From Mortierella sp. BCC40632 (lineage: Eukaryota; Mortierellomycota; Mortierellomycetes; Mortierellales; Mortierellaceae), in NCBI GenBank assembly GCA_011634665.1, contig WAEK01000007.1:1785501-1849500 (forward strand): DNA of 64,000 nt, written 5' to 3'. This document shows positions 38,435 to 53,200 of this stretch, piece after piece. Position 1 is the first letter of the stretch. Each line of letters starts with the position of its first letter. The notes below the pieces were generated by a model. It saw only the letters and a program-made list of their open reading frames with translations. It had not been told where the DNA came from and did no database searches. The translations under genes and the position numbers were made by a program.

Positions 38435-40017
38435 GTGGAAGAGTGTGTGAGAAAGTAAGGGGGGTGGAGGGTGGGTGTTGGGAGAGTGGGGTGGGTGAGA
38501 GGAGAGTGATGATGATAGGAAAAGAAGAGAAGAGGCTAGCAGGAGCGGAGACGAACGCCGCTTTATAAACGATTTCGAGAACGTCTTCGCGCAGAAAGAC
38601 AGAAGGAGAAAAAAGAGACGTCACTGGTCCTACAATCAGTATTTCGGTGGAAATCACTAGATCGGGCCTCCCTCCACATATCCAGTCAGTGTCATCTGCT
38701 CAGACAGAGTGTTGGTTCTCCTCGGCGATGATAGCGCAGGCCCTGCTAATGGGAGAGAGAGAAACGTGGCGCAGGTGGCCATGCCCAACACCCATCTTAT
38801 TTATTCAGAAGATAACAAAAAAAAAAAAAAAAAAAAAAAAGGTAATCTGTCCCTGGCCTGTCCCACGCGCTGGGTAGTCTGGTCGAGATAGCTTGACGAG
38901 AAAGATAAGGCTGAGTGGAAATCGATAAGACCGTCATTGCTTGCTTTCTCCTCTCCGTCTTGTGACCAGTTCCTCCAGGTCGTCTGGCACTCCCCCAAAA
39001 CTCAATTCAATCTGACCCAAGGGGGCAAGTGTCGGTCACCCAGATCCGGACTGGGTAGTCGCTTTGACTCGGTCTAGCTGGCAGTCAAAACAAAAAAAAA
39101 AAAAAAAAAAAAACAAGTATAAAAATATACCTCCGGTGTGTGCAAGCCATAGCATACCATTGATTGTCAAATAGCTTTGGATGGTATGATGTCTAGCAGG
39201 ACAACGACCAAGAACCCAAAAAGAGATCGACCGTTGGTTCCAAAGACAATCCTTGCGGAGATCCCTCCTTCTTTGGTCAGTCTACGCTGGTCCACGCCAC
39301 ACTTTTTGCCAAACAGTTGCCACCAAAATCATTCACGTACACAGAGCGTGTCGTTTCCGGTCTTGTCGCTGCGCCCGTCGTTTCGACTCGCGGAAGCACC
39401 GTGAGATCCCTCGCGCACAGACGTGAGAATTGGAGCACATCATCATGACTACAGCTCGTTCCGGGGAACCAGCACGACCCACAGCAACGCTCGGACTGTA
39501 CTAGAGCTATACATTCTCTTCACACGTACTGGAGGTGGAGGTATGTGTCCTTTTGGACACGGTGTCACGAGTGCTTCACAGATGAACGGAGAGGCTGGGC
39601 CAGGCAGGCAAGGCTTGCAAGGCGACGGGGTGCCAGATAAAGTGGGAGAGGCTCTCCCGCAGCTTCTTGAGCTATTCAAGGCGCGCGCTCATTCCTCACC
39701 CATTGCTCTCATCTGTTCTCTACAAAGATCCAAGTTCAGCATCTGAATGTACATTCCTCTATCCCTACACCTATCCATCCAGTCATTCATCCATCTGCCT
39801 TTCAAGCGAGCTACATACTATCTACTAGCTACTCCAAACGCTTTTTTATCATTGCCCCGAGCAAGCTCAACCATTCATCCATCCATCCTTGATTCACTCA
39901 GGCTCCCATTCCGTCTAACCCCACCCTAGAGCCTTTGTCATTACATTGAACTGATCAGCACGACGTTCCAAAAGACCACATACCTCTCCTTTCTCGACTT
40001 TATCCCATCCCCGCACC
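38435..40017. other. divergent promoter region, enolase / LAM-type gene
   Basis: No gene seen. The enolase side has a clear TATA element. The middle carries A-runs near 38820 and 39090. The LAM side (39700-40017) is a pyrimidine-rich leader that ends in CACCATGG. Confidence 0.6.
38563..38570 (-). promoter_or_regulatory. TATA box of enolase
   Basis: On the minus strand, TTTATAAA lies about 130 nt upstream of the enolase ATG, giving an expected leader of roughly 90-100 nt. Confidence 0.65.
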
Positions 40018-42333
40018 ATGGACTCGGCCGTTTTGGGCCCGCAGCCTCTGCCAGATCAGGCGCCCCCAGCATTGCCGCCAAGGAGTCAACCGCCAGAGAC
40101 GATAGGTCATCCCGAGTCAGCTCCTTTGGACCAGCCTCCGTCTGTTAGAAAGGATCAAGGTGTTTCCACACAAGCTAGCACGAACAGTAGCTCCGCTGCC
40201 AGCAACGGCTCCTGTCCAGTGCCAGCCCCGCAAGCACAGTCTCCGCCTGCCTCTTACACGTCGGGACTGCTGGCGACGGTTCTTAATGCAGCGTCGCGGA
40301 CTACCGACAGGCTGGGCATCTCGGTCCCAGGCCAGGAGCAGACGCCTGCAGGATCAGACATTGCATCGCCCAATGCAAACAATAATGCAAAGAGAGGAGA
40401 GGGGACGGCCATTGGTAACAATAGCAATTTTGCGACGGTCAGCAGCGGCAGTAGCAGCAATGATGGAGGGGTGGATGCCGGCAGCGGGTCCATTGGGCGA
40501 CATGGGAATCCGAGCATCCATGCAGCATCTGCAGAGCAGCAGCCACCGCCACAGCAGCAACAGCAGCAGCGTACAGGGGTTGGGATGGCATCTTCTGCGC
40601 GACATGCACTGATGACTTCTGCCTCTGGGACTGGTCCTGCGACTGCGTTCACTGCGACAGCCCCCGGTCCTACTGTCTCTTTACCCTTTGTTGGCCCCGT
40701 CCCGCCGCGCGTCTCTTCTTCTCCCACTCCTAACCCTTCTGTCCTTTCTACGACTTTAACCTCTGCCGTGCCAGCTCCACAAGTTGCTTCTTCTTCTTCT
40801 TCTTCTTCCGCTCCATCCTCGACGGCCAACCACTACAACACGGCCAACACTAGCATCACCACCTTCTCCCCTCCACAGGCACACCTTCACGAATCAGTCA
40901 TTTCACCTCATTCAGCAGTCGCTACCACGGCCACGACGACCATTACAGCGACTGCATCCCCACCGACAACGACATCCCTCCTGCCTACTGCTGCCACACC
41001 GTCTCTAGCCACGACTGCGACCACGACTGCGACTACAACTGGGACATTATCAAGAATGGAACCTGTCCTTGATCCCCATGTCATGGCCCTCGATGCCTTT
41101 CAACTTCACAACGGAGTCACGTCATTCAACAATTACCATGACCAGTACAACAATGGCTCACAAGAGTATGAAACTTCTGGTCCTCAGACAAACAACGGCA
41201 CCAGGACTGCCAGCACCTCTTCCTCTTCTTCCTCTTCCACCACTGCCGCCACTAACGGAGTCAATGGGAATTCATACCATGCTTCTGCACCGGGTAGCTA
41301 TCCATCCTCAGAGCCCTATGGCAGTCGAGGGTATGGACCACTAGACAACGATAGTGCCAGTGATTTAGAGCTGATGATGACGGATGACGGCGGATCAGGT
41401 TATGCCGCACCGACGAGCATTGGCTTTGTATATGCGAACGAGAAGCGGTTCAGCGACTTTCATGCTCTGTTTCGTAGCGTCCCCGACGAGGAGAAGCTGA
41501 TCGAAGGTAAACTGCAGAGAGTGAGAAAGAAAGGAGAAGATGTACAAAGGAGAATAGTGGCGTGAGGTGAACTACAATGCTCACGATTTTTGAAGGATAC
41601 ACAGAAGAGGTGGTGTGAGGTGAGGTGAGGCAAGTGAGAGAGGAAGCGTGCGCGCGCGGCATGTAATAGGTCATAGAACGTGTGTGAGAGAGTGTGAGAA
41701 AAAAAAAAAGGAAAACTTCAGACCCTTGGAGAGACCATCCAGATTAGTCCAAAGGGACAGAAAGGAGAAGGGAGTTAGAGAAGGAGGATGAGGGAGTTAG
41801 AGAAGGAGGAGGAGGAAGAAGAGGAAGAAGAGGAGGAGACCTAGAAAAAAAGTCTTGTGTGGGACTGATGGACTGATGGACTGGACTGATGGACTGGACT
41901 GATCAGCCCTTTCTTCTTCTTGACGCTCCTTTCTCGCATTCGGATCTTCCCGTCGTGTGGTCCGACATATGCGAGTCCTCTTTCTCTTCCTCACGCACAT
42001 CCATTCACCCCCACCCCCCTTTCTCCTCTTTACTTTTCATGCAGCATCCACCCGAGCCTTGCTTGATTGAAAAGAGACCTTTCTCTCTCTTTCTCTGTCT
42101 CTCTGTCTGTGGTCTCGCCCCCTTCTCCTCCGGGAGGTGACTCCTGGATTAAGAGCACCTTGCTTGTGCATCTTGTCTGTGCTGCACCTGCCTGGGATCC
42201 CAATTGATTCTGCACGCAGGGCAAGGGATAAAGAGAAAGAAGACGGTGGGAACAAAGCGACCTGGTCCACTACTTTTTTTTTCTTCTTTTCTTTTCTTGG
42301 CATACTTGGCATTAATGAGTCGGCTCATGTTGG

Positions 42334-42380
<47 letters not shown>

Positions 42381-43815
42381 CTTGGATCACCCCTTCCTCC
42401 AATCCCTTGTCCCATTGGGTCTGCGAGCGTTCCTTTTTTTATTTTATAGTGACGCATTCCCGCTGCAGGTTGAAAGACCTCGGACTGTACAAAGGGAAAA
42501 AAAAATAGTGCTAGTGAAGCACTTGTTACATCATTCTGGACCCATCGAGCCGGAAGAGTGGCCTTGGAATGTAGGGTGTCGGGTAGAGCTGGCCAGTCGG
42601 CTCTTGGAAAGAGCAAAAGCATCCTGTTCGGGAATCGCGACAAAAAAAAAAAAAAAAAAAGAGTGAGAGCGAGTCCAAAACACAAAGGGAGTAGGAAAAA
42701 ACGGGATGAGGAAGAATGGGTTAACGAGCTTCTCTCTCTCTCTCTCCCTAACCCAGGCACTTTGGACCATATCCTAATTTTAATTTCTTTTTACTCGTCT
42801 CTCTGGGGGGGAAATATGAAATGCTAAAATAGATTACGGTTGTGCTCTTCAAAAGGAGATTCTTGTCCAAGGTCGGCTCTACATTAGCGAGAACCATGTC
42901 TGTTTCAACGCCAACATCTTTGGCTGGGTTACCAATGTAAGGGAGCAAACAGAGAGAAAAATGAAAAAAGAAAAGAAAAAAAAAAAGTCAGAGGAAAGGA
43001 AAAAAAAAAAAAAAAAATCCAAAAGCATGTCAAGGACAAAGCAGAACAACCAGCAAAGGAATCTTATCTTATCAATGGATTTTTTTTTCCTGGACCATGG
43101 CTGTAAAGGGATCATCGCCGTTATCACAAGTCTAATGCTGCATGTACTAAAATATCCCCTACCCCCTCACCTACTGCTCTCTCCTTTTCTATAGCTGGTC
43201 ATTGCCTTTTCAGAGATCACGGCCATTGAAAAGCGACTGACGGCCTTCGTGATCCCAAACGCGATCAGCATCGTCACCTCGAGCAACCCAAAAGGTCATT
43301 TCTTTGCCTCGTTTCTTTCTCGGGATGCAGCGCATGATCTGCTGATGGCTGCATGGCGCAAGTCCTACCCATGCTCCGCAAATGCACACGGCATCAGTAG
43401 CAACAACATCTATCTCCGGAGCAACCGCTCTAACGGGACTTTTAACAACAGCAGCAACGGCAATAATGACGATAATGATAATGATTATGATGATGACACG
43501 CAATCTTTCATCTCTGCAAGGACAGGGACACTTGATTCAAGACGAAATCGACACCGCAGATCCTCATCTTCTTCCCAGAACTGGACAGCAGATGAAGCTG
43601 AATGGGATGAAACCGAGGACATGGACTCGTACGCTGCTGCTGCCGCTGTGGTAGATCCATCCACGACTTCAGGAAAGCCTGCGAGTTCCAAGACACCACG
43701 AAGACGTGGTTCGAAGCGCGGTGTTGTAAAAAAGATTCTTAAAGGTAACACACAATAGGATGAATTCTGCTGTGCTACCGCAAACAGTTCATTTGCAGAC
43801 AGCTAATACTTATTT

Positions 43816-43846
<31 letters not shown>

Positions 43847-45771
43847 TCTGTGGATGTGATTTAGTGCATGGAGACGATGAGGACGTATCGGATAGCAAAC
43901 GATCAGGAGGCCGAGGCAGATCTGTCTCCGAGCTTCCACCCAAGCCTTCATCGCTCGACACGGAGTCGGATGGCACACGGGCCTCAGGTGAGACGGAAGA
44001 CGGAACCTCAGGAGCCGTTCGACCCAAACCCCGTGTAGCTGGAGGTTCCGATTCTCGTGTACCAAGGTTAGCCAGTGGTCGAAGTGGGACAATGCCTGTT
44101 AGTGGACGTTCAGCAAGTCCATCCGTATCACAGGCGCTCAGCAAATCTAGTCCAAACAGAGCTGTCGCTACAAATGACACCAATGCTGCCACAGTGAACC
44201 GGACACCAACCACATGCAAATGTTCCAAGGATGGACGACATTATGCGAACCAATTCATGTCTGAGACGTACCCAGGTACAGTCGAGAAGATTTGGAAGCT
44301 TTTGTTTGATTCTGATCTGAACAAGTCCTTCTTGACAAGCGAAGTGATGAAGGGATCTGATCTACAGGAGGATCCCTGGCAAAAGTCAACGGATGGATCA
44401 TTGACCAAGACAACACGTTATACGAAATGGTTGGGATTGCCCATTGGACCCAAGACCACCAAGGCGACTTTGGTGGATGTATGTGAACATCAGGATTTCG
44501 ACGACTATGTGACCACCGTGACGACATCTTCTACACCGGATGTACCCTCAGGATCTAGCTTTACTGCCAAGAACCGAACTTGTATTTCCTGGGCCGGCCC
44601 AGGGCAAGTTCAGGTGGTCGTGACAGGTGGAGTTGAATTTACAAAGAGTAGTTGGATCAAGGGTCAAATCGAAAAGGGAGCCTTTGATGGTATGACGACA
44701 CATTACAAGGAATTGAATCTTGCCATCCGAAAATACATTGCAGCCCATTCAGAAGAATTTGGTGGTGCTACCACTACCAATGGTACTGCTGGTGCCGGTG
44801 TTGCCAGTGCACGAGTCAAGGATTTGGATGTGAAGGAAGGATCCGACATGGGACCAAATGGACGAGCTAGCAGAACTCGACAGAAGAGTCGTCCTCAGGG
44901 ATCAGGAGCAGAAGGAGATAAAGCCAAGGCGAGTGAGGCAGAGGCGGCAGCATTGGCAGCATTGGCGAGCAAGGGACCAGCAGGTGGTGCGAATGCATCC
45001 AAGACCTCGTCGAGTGGTTCAAAGGGAGGCATTCTTGAAGTCATTGCTGGTTTGATCGAGCCGCTGATATCGTTCTGGTCATCCAACTCCTCGACCTCGA
45101 CCACGCCTGGAAAGGCAGCTCCAGGGCTTTTGCCATTGGAGGCGGATAGTGCCTGGTCCCAAGTGGTAGTCCTGGGAGTGTTGGTCCTTGTCATGTTTGC
45201 CAACATTTACATTTGGTTCTTGATCTCGAATGTGACCTCGCAGATTGAAAGGATTCAGGGAGATGTCTTTATCCAAGCGCAAGGCAATGGGGCAGCCGAC
45301 CCTCAGTTCTTCCAAGGTCAAAATCGGCGACCTTTTCGGTCACCACAATACGCATGGACAGGACATCAAGAGAATCCGATGCAAGATGGATTGGAAGGAG
45401 ATGAGAATGAGGAGTATGGGTCAGGGGTTGTGATGGAGGATGAGATGTTTACAAGAGATCAAGAAGAAGCCATGTGGGCATGGTTGACGGAGCGTGAGGA
45501 TCGGTATCGACGTTATCAAGAACGTGCTGGTACAAAAGGATCAAGACATCAAAAGAAACAAAAGCAACAGAAGGTCAAGTTTACCAAGGAGGAGGAGGAG
45601 GAAGGAGAGGAAGAAGAGGAGGAGGATGGTCATTTTAAAGATCTTCATCAGGGTATGTTGACCAAGGATATTGATCAATTTGCAGAGACTGAAGTTTTAT
45701 TGCGAGCTCGGATTCGAGAATTGCAGGATCAAGTTGAATCACTCGAGAAGGCTGCCACCGGATCGAAGTGA
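40018..45771 (+). CDS. GRAM/VASt (StART-like) lipid-transfer protein, LAM/Ltc/GRAMD1 type
   Basis: ER-anchored sterol-transfer protein expected at ER-plasma-membrane or other contact sites. Exons 40018-41506, 42833-42936, 43195-43744 and 43865-45771 sum to 4050 nt (1349 aa). Residues 1-465 are Ser/Thr/Pro/Gln-rich and look disordered. The GRAM domain (about 471-590) starts EKRFSDFHALFRSVPDEEKL and continues LYISENHVCFNANIFGW and ASFLSRDAAHDLL. One VASt/StART-like domain follows (about 836-1010: SETYPGTVEKIWKLLF, TKTTRYTKWLG). A single transmembrane helix lies at about 1145-1169 (VVVLGVLVLVMFANIYIWFL), then an acidic stretch and a short coiled coil (ELQDQVESLEKA). Having one VASt domain is like yeast Lam5/Lam6 and human Aster rather than Lam2/Lam4. 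The first intron is 1326 nt and splits the GRAM domain. The ATG sits in CACCATGG. Confidence 0.9.
42339..42377. repeat. (CT)n microsatellite in LAM intron 1
   Basis: CT run within the 1.3-kb first intron of the GRAM/VASt gene. Confidence 0.9.
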
Positions 45772-46275
45772 AGTCCTTTTGTTTTTGCTTTATTTTTCTC
45801 TTTTATGAATGATATATAGAATAGAGAGAAGAAGAAAAAAAAAGTAGCTTTGCAAAGTGTTTGCCAATGAATGAAAGTTGTTGTTGACAGAGATCGGGAT
45901 CCACAAAAAGTTTTATTTTTTTTTTCTTGCCTTGACTGAAAATGCAGTAGCCAAGGATGATATCACTTTTGGTGAGTGCACTCGCTTATGAAATGATCTA
46001 TCAATGAAGAATTTATTACTGGAGAAGATTGGGTCGTCTACTTTCAACGGAAGAGGGGGGACAGGGGTGTAGGGAGAGTGGGAAAGGAAGCGATAGAAAT
46101 GCTGAATAGGATTCTCTTTGACAAAGTTCATGAAGGGGTGAAGAGAGAGGGGAGGAGGACGCCATGTTAAATGGTGCTACCTTTTTTTTTTTTTTTTACG
46201 AAAATGGTAGCTAATGATAGCCGTATTGGAGAGAATGGAGAAAAAGAGAAAGGGGGAGAAAGTGGGGGGTACTGA
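45772..46275. other. convergent 3' spacer, LAM / ING
   Basis: No supported gene. A 72-codon minus-strand frame at 45913-46131 has no homology or splice support and is more likely 3' flank of the ING gene. Confidence 0.6.
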
Positions 46276-48006
46276 TTACTTGCGGGCTTTCATAGTTGCC
46301 AAGCAAGTTGCACAATACCACTTTCCACTCGGTGGCTCTGACAAGCCCACGCATCCGTAATGGAACCACTCTTTGTCGCACTATAGTAGAGTGTGGCGTT
46401 TTCATTATCCAAAGAAAAAAAAATGAAGAAAAGCGTCATTGTTAGTGAACGGCCAAAAGACGACAGAAAAAATCAGGGCGTCCAGTTCGATAAAGAATTG
46501 AGGTAGAGTTGAGGTGAGGCCATCTTACCGAGTCGTTATCACAGCCAACCATGTCGCCAAAAGAAACTTGTTGACAAAAGCAATAGAGTGGTTCATTGGG
46601 GTCAATATCCATGGATGCAATTGCACTAGCACGCTTTCTGCCGGAAGGACTGCTCCTTGGAGCATTGAATGGTCCCTTTTGACTCTTGCGATCTAAAAAT
46701 GACAGAAAGAATAGAGAGAACAGAATTGGGGGTTAGTTTCTGTGACATCAGTTATGACTATTATCATTGTGTTATGCCTTGCTTTGGTAGAACCAATTTG
46801 TTTACCTCTTGAAGTTGTTGGAACGTCGACGGTGACTGAACGAGTTGAAAAGAAAATAAAAGAAAAAGGAGGTCAGATCTCTGCATCCTCTCCATCGCTA
46901 AGATTCGAACAAAAAAAGAGAGTGTAGGAAAGAAGAAAGTATGCTTACCTTTCTTCACTTCTCCAACATCCTGTAGATCAATGCCGAGACGGACCATCTC
47001 ATCGTCCAACCGAATAATTTGGCGATTGATCTATTTAACACACCCACCCAGACACACAAAGCAATCAAAGGGATCCAATGTGAGTGGTTAAGCATCATGA
47101 TCTTTCTGAGCGAGAGAGCTAGGGACTCACGCACATCTATATCTTGTACAAGAAAAAATGAAAGAAAGATTGCTTACAAGTTCGTAGAGTTTTGCAGCAT
47201 AGTCAATCTTTTGGTCTACTTTTCTGATGGCTGCACAGTACTCTTTCTAGAGATATGAAGGTGGCAGCAATGAAAAAAAAAAAAAAAAATGGTTTGTCAG
47301 AGAGGGCTCAAAATGACTACCAGTGTACCTTTGGGCACGTGAATAACAGAAAGAGAAAGAGATAGAGAGAGATAGAGGATAGAAAGATTGGTGTGCGTAG
47401 ATTAACAGAGAAAAGGAACAGAGGCCTGGCTCACCTCAATGTTTAAACGTGCTGCGACGAGTGCGGGGTCTTCTCCTGCTGGTACATTGGAACGCTTTGC
47501 ACTCTTGATATACTTTTTCCAATGTCCGCGATAGGATTCTCTTAGGTCTGCGTTACAAAGAGGAGAGAGAGAGAAAGGAGACGGAGACAAGAATTATTAA
47601 AGAGTTCCTTTTTGATAATGTGGTCTTTGAAGAAGTCGACCTTTTTTTCTTCTTCTTCTTCTTCTTTTCTCTTTACCAAAATACTCGGTATCTGCTTTTC
47701 TTAGTTCTTGAAGGCCTTGTTGGACTTCTGAGGGTAGGTTCTCGAGACCTATGAAAAGGGATCACTGTCACGTTAGTCAAAGTGGCTGAACCCAGGACTT
47801 TTTTTTTCTTGCTCACTGCGAAGCAGTTTAATTTTGATAGGATTGGGGACACGGGGAAAGAAGGAGGACAAGAAGACACCCACCCACTACACTACACAAA
47901 AGACAGCCCTTCTACATGGAGAGATAACAAGGAGAGAGGAGAACATACTTTCAATGTATTCTTCAAGAAACTCTCCAGCTGTGAGCGGTGGATTATTAGA
48001 CATCAT
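46276..48006 (-). CDS. ING-family protein with PHD finger (Yng2/Pho23 type)
   Basis: Nuclear subunit of histone acetyltransferase or deacetylase complexes that reads H3K4 methylation. Exons from the 5' end: 47949-48006, 47677-47748, 47435-47547, 47178-47246, 46949-47030, 46806-46835, 46529-46692 and 46276-46380. They sum to 693 nt (230 aa). The ING domain is at the N-terminus (AGEFLEEYIES, SLENLPSEVQQGLQELRKAD), followed by helices (YAAKLYEL, INRQIIRLDDEM). A short Thr/Pro/Arg linker carries GRKRAS. The PHD finger ends the protein: YCFCQQVSFGDMVGCDND, then CDKEWFHYGCVGL and KWYCATC, with the C4-H-C3 ligands complete and the aromatic cage residues typical of ING. Exon 6 is only 30 nt. The first of two adjacent ATGs (48006) was taken; the second is one codon on. 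Confidence 0.92.
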
Positions 48007-49668
<1,662 letters not shown>

Positions 49669-50158
49669 ATGACTACGTTCGGAGAAGAATACTCGAACCC
49701 TCTCTCCAGGTACCGGGAACTGACACCCATCCAGTCCTTGCGGGACCAGACGCCAGTAACCTCCTCGGGGATCTTGAAGCATGGTTACATCTCTGTGAAA
49801 GAAGAAGGACTCAAGGCATTCATCTGGTCTAAGCGGTACCTCACTCTGCGTGAGCTCACTTTGGGCTTTCATCGAAATAGAGGTGAGTAAAAAAAAAAAC
49901 CCCCCCCCCTTCCTCTCCTCCTCTCCTTCCTCCTCCTCACCCCAACAGGAGAGATTGAGATGGTTCTTCCTTTTCAGATGGGATGGTCAGTGACCCCATC
50001 CGGGATGACCATTTTATTTTTTTTTTATTTTTTTATTATATTGCAGGATGCTCAGGAATGATGCTGGAAGGCATCAAGGACGATTCTTCAATGCTTGATG
50101 AAACAGGAGAGCTCTGAAAAAAAAAAAAAAAAAAAAGCGGGGATAAGCCGGGGAACAA

Positions 50159-50204
<46 letters not shown>

Positions 50205-53200
50205 ACACTTCTCTTTTGCAAGTGCCACTTCGGACAAAGTGGTGCATCTGTGTGTGTGTGTGTGTTGTGTGTGTGTGTGTATATGTGTATGTGTTATGCG
50301 TGTTTTTAGTTTTTAGTGTATTTGTGAGTGTATGCGTGAATGTATGCATGTTTGCCGCTGGGCCGGATGCATCAATGTGTGTTTTTGTCCACCGAGGCTC
50401 CTCGCGACCATTTTCATGGGTCGTTCGTTTCGGGCCATTTTTTTTTTTTTCTATTGTCGTGCTTTTTACAGAGTGAGCTGGGTGGGCGGGCGTTAGACAA
50501 GGCACCTGAGCGTTTGCGGAACAACAGGGACCAGTTTGACTATTACCCGTCTCGTCAAGCGTCGTGCCGCCGTGCCACGCCCTTGTCACCATCTCTTTTT
50601 CTGCTCACTTTTATTTTTTCCTCCCCTATTTCTGTCTGTCTTGGGAACCAACGACAGTCGGTGCCTGTCTTTTGTCATCAATGGCGTTGCTGACACAAGG
50701 ACCCAGGACTCGACAAAGACAATAACAATAACAATAACAACAACAACAACACCAACAACAACACCACCACCAGCCCAGTGTATTTATTTGTGTTTGTGTA
50801 TGTATGTGGCAAGGTTCGGTTTGACCTGCATCTCGTGGGAGGAAGAGGAGGAGGGAGAGGAGAGGAGAAGAGTCCTGGTATAAGTACGTCGTTGCTTTAC
50901 ATTAATTTGCGCAACATCAGTCTCCGTGATGTGTTTCCGTGTATGCCAAAAAAGTCCAACGGTCGCCTTTTTTATTATTATTATTATTTTTTTTTTTTCA
51001 TTTTTCCTTTAATGGCTCCCCAGGGAAGGAGGCTGCCCTTTGCCTTTGCTGTGGTCACCAGAGGAACCACCGAGGATGTGAAGAGAAAAGTCTTATAGAG
51101 CGAAAGTGTGTGTGTGTGAGAGAGAGAGAGCTCAACTGAGGAATACAAGCTCCCTAGTGCCGTTTCAGCGAAGGAGAATGCTGATGCTTGCTACCCAGGA
51201 ACAGCCAGAGCAATTTCAACTAGCGCCTCTTGAGAGGATTCTTATTGACCCGGCCTATCATCTTCATAATTGTCCGCACTTGGTCATTTCCCTGGTATCC
51301 ATAGTCGACTCCGCAACCAGTCGTCTTGATCTTCCTCAAGGACATCGTCTCCGTCAAGAGAACAGACCTCAAGTCTTACTGTTTCGAGCTGACCACCAAA
51401 GACAGGAGCTACTATCTTTCGTGCAAGAATGACGAAGAGCTGTACTCTTGGATGCATGAGATTTACGAGCGTTCGCCCCTCACGGGTGTCTCCAACCCAA
51501 CCAACTTTGTCCACAAGGTTCATGTCGGCTTTGATGCCAACACTGGCAACTTTACGGTACGGCGACACATTTTCCTCTACCTCTCCTTTATTCTGTTTGT
51601 CCTTGTCATTACCGTTTTACTTGCGGATTTTTTTTTATCAGATACATCATGGTAATCTAACAAGCCAATGTCCTATCAAATTGCGAATCAATTGAACAGG
51701 GATTGCCTGATACCTGGACAAGGCTACTTACGGGATCTGCTATTACAAAGGAAGACTACGCCAATGACCCACAGGCTGTCTTGGATGTCCTGGGATTCTA
51801 CACAGTGCACACACAGCAGAACGAGCAAGAGTATGGTACGGCTTCACTCGTGCCCAACTCTCTACCCATTGGTCCTACCGACTCTGAGGGAGATCGGTGG
51901 GCGAACCTCATGCCTAGACCCCCACCTTCGCCACCTAGCAGCCGCCCTGACCGCCCACAGCGACCAGAACGACCAGATGAGCCTCGTCCTTATATTCCAG
52001 ATCGCTCTCAGAGTGTTGACAATATCCAAGTGACGCAACGCATGTCCAGCCTCGCTCTTTACGATGACAGAGTAGGTCGATTTGTTTTACATTTTACTTT
52101 GTACTTTACCACAGCAATTGGGTTGCAAGTGAGGCTTTAGACTTTTTCATAGTGGTTTCTAACTCGAAACTGCGATTGTATTTCTTTGCACAAAGGGTAA
52201 CCAACACGGTGGAAGCAGACCCCCTGTTACTCCTCGACCACCCAATGCGCTCCGTCCCGACTATGCGCCCCCTTCGCCCACGGTGAGTGCTCATTGTCTT
52301 GTGTGTGTGTGTTTTAAAAGAGAAAAAGAAGACCACCCACTAAACTGAACGGCAATCAATTTCTTCATGTCTCTTTTTTTGCAGTCGCCCCGTGCACCCA
52401 ACCACCCATTGTCCAGTTCCCCTTCCAAGCACAACAATGGTTCTTCGCCATCTTATCCTTCTCACCATCACCAGCAGCCTTCACCCACATCTCCAGGACT
52501 CCGCCAGCCAAATCCCTATGGACCTCCACCTCGTAGCAATACCTCACCAAATGTGAAGACTGCGGCACCAGCATCAGAGCCAAGGCCTCCTGTGCCAGTG
52601 CGACCTGCTGTGGCAGATGCGGCTGCTGCCCTGAACGGAGACTCACAAAAGGCTGTTGTGGAGCGTCGTGTTTCGACCATGACAGAGGCTCAAGTGATGG
52701 AGAAGCTCCGGAGCGTTGTTTCTTCGGGAGACCCAAGCACATTGTACAGCAAGATCAAGAAAGTTGGTCAGGGGTAGGTTCCTTTGTTGCAAACTCTCGT
52801 TTGTATTCCTGTATAATCTACCCGTAGAGACTCTTGAAAGCTGACTCGAATGCTTTTATTTGTTTAATTTTTTTTTTTTTTTTTTTTTTTTTTTCGCCGT
52901 AAACAGTGCCTCGGGATCCGTTTACGTTGCTAAGCATCTTACGACAAACTCCAAGGTCGCTATCAAACAGATGGACCTTGCACTTCAGCCTCGCAAGGAG
53001 TTGGTTGTCAACGAGATCTTGGTCATGAAAGAGTCGACCAACCCCAACATTGTCAATTACTTGGACTCTTTCTTGGTCAAGAGTCAGGAGCTCTGGGTTG
53101 TGATGGAGTACATGGAGGGTGGAGCCTTGACCGATGTGATTGAGAACAACAAGTTGTCCGAGACTCAGATTGCATGCATCTGTTTAGAGACTTGCAAGGG

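Noticed and set aside
40254..40829. 191-codon open frame on the minus strand opposite LAM exon 1
   Set aside because: It is antisense to a repetitive Ser/Thr/Gln-rich coding exon whose downstream exons are in phase and carry GRAM and VASt domains.
45913..46131. 72-codon minus-strand frame downstream of the ING gene
   Set aside because: It has no ATG-context, splice or homology support and lies in the 3' flank just after a complete gene.
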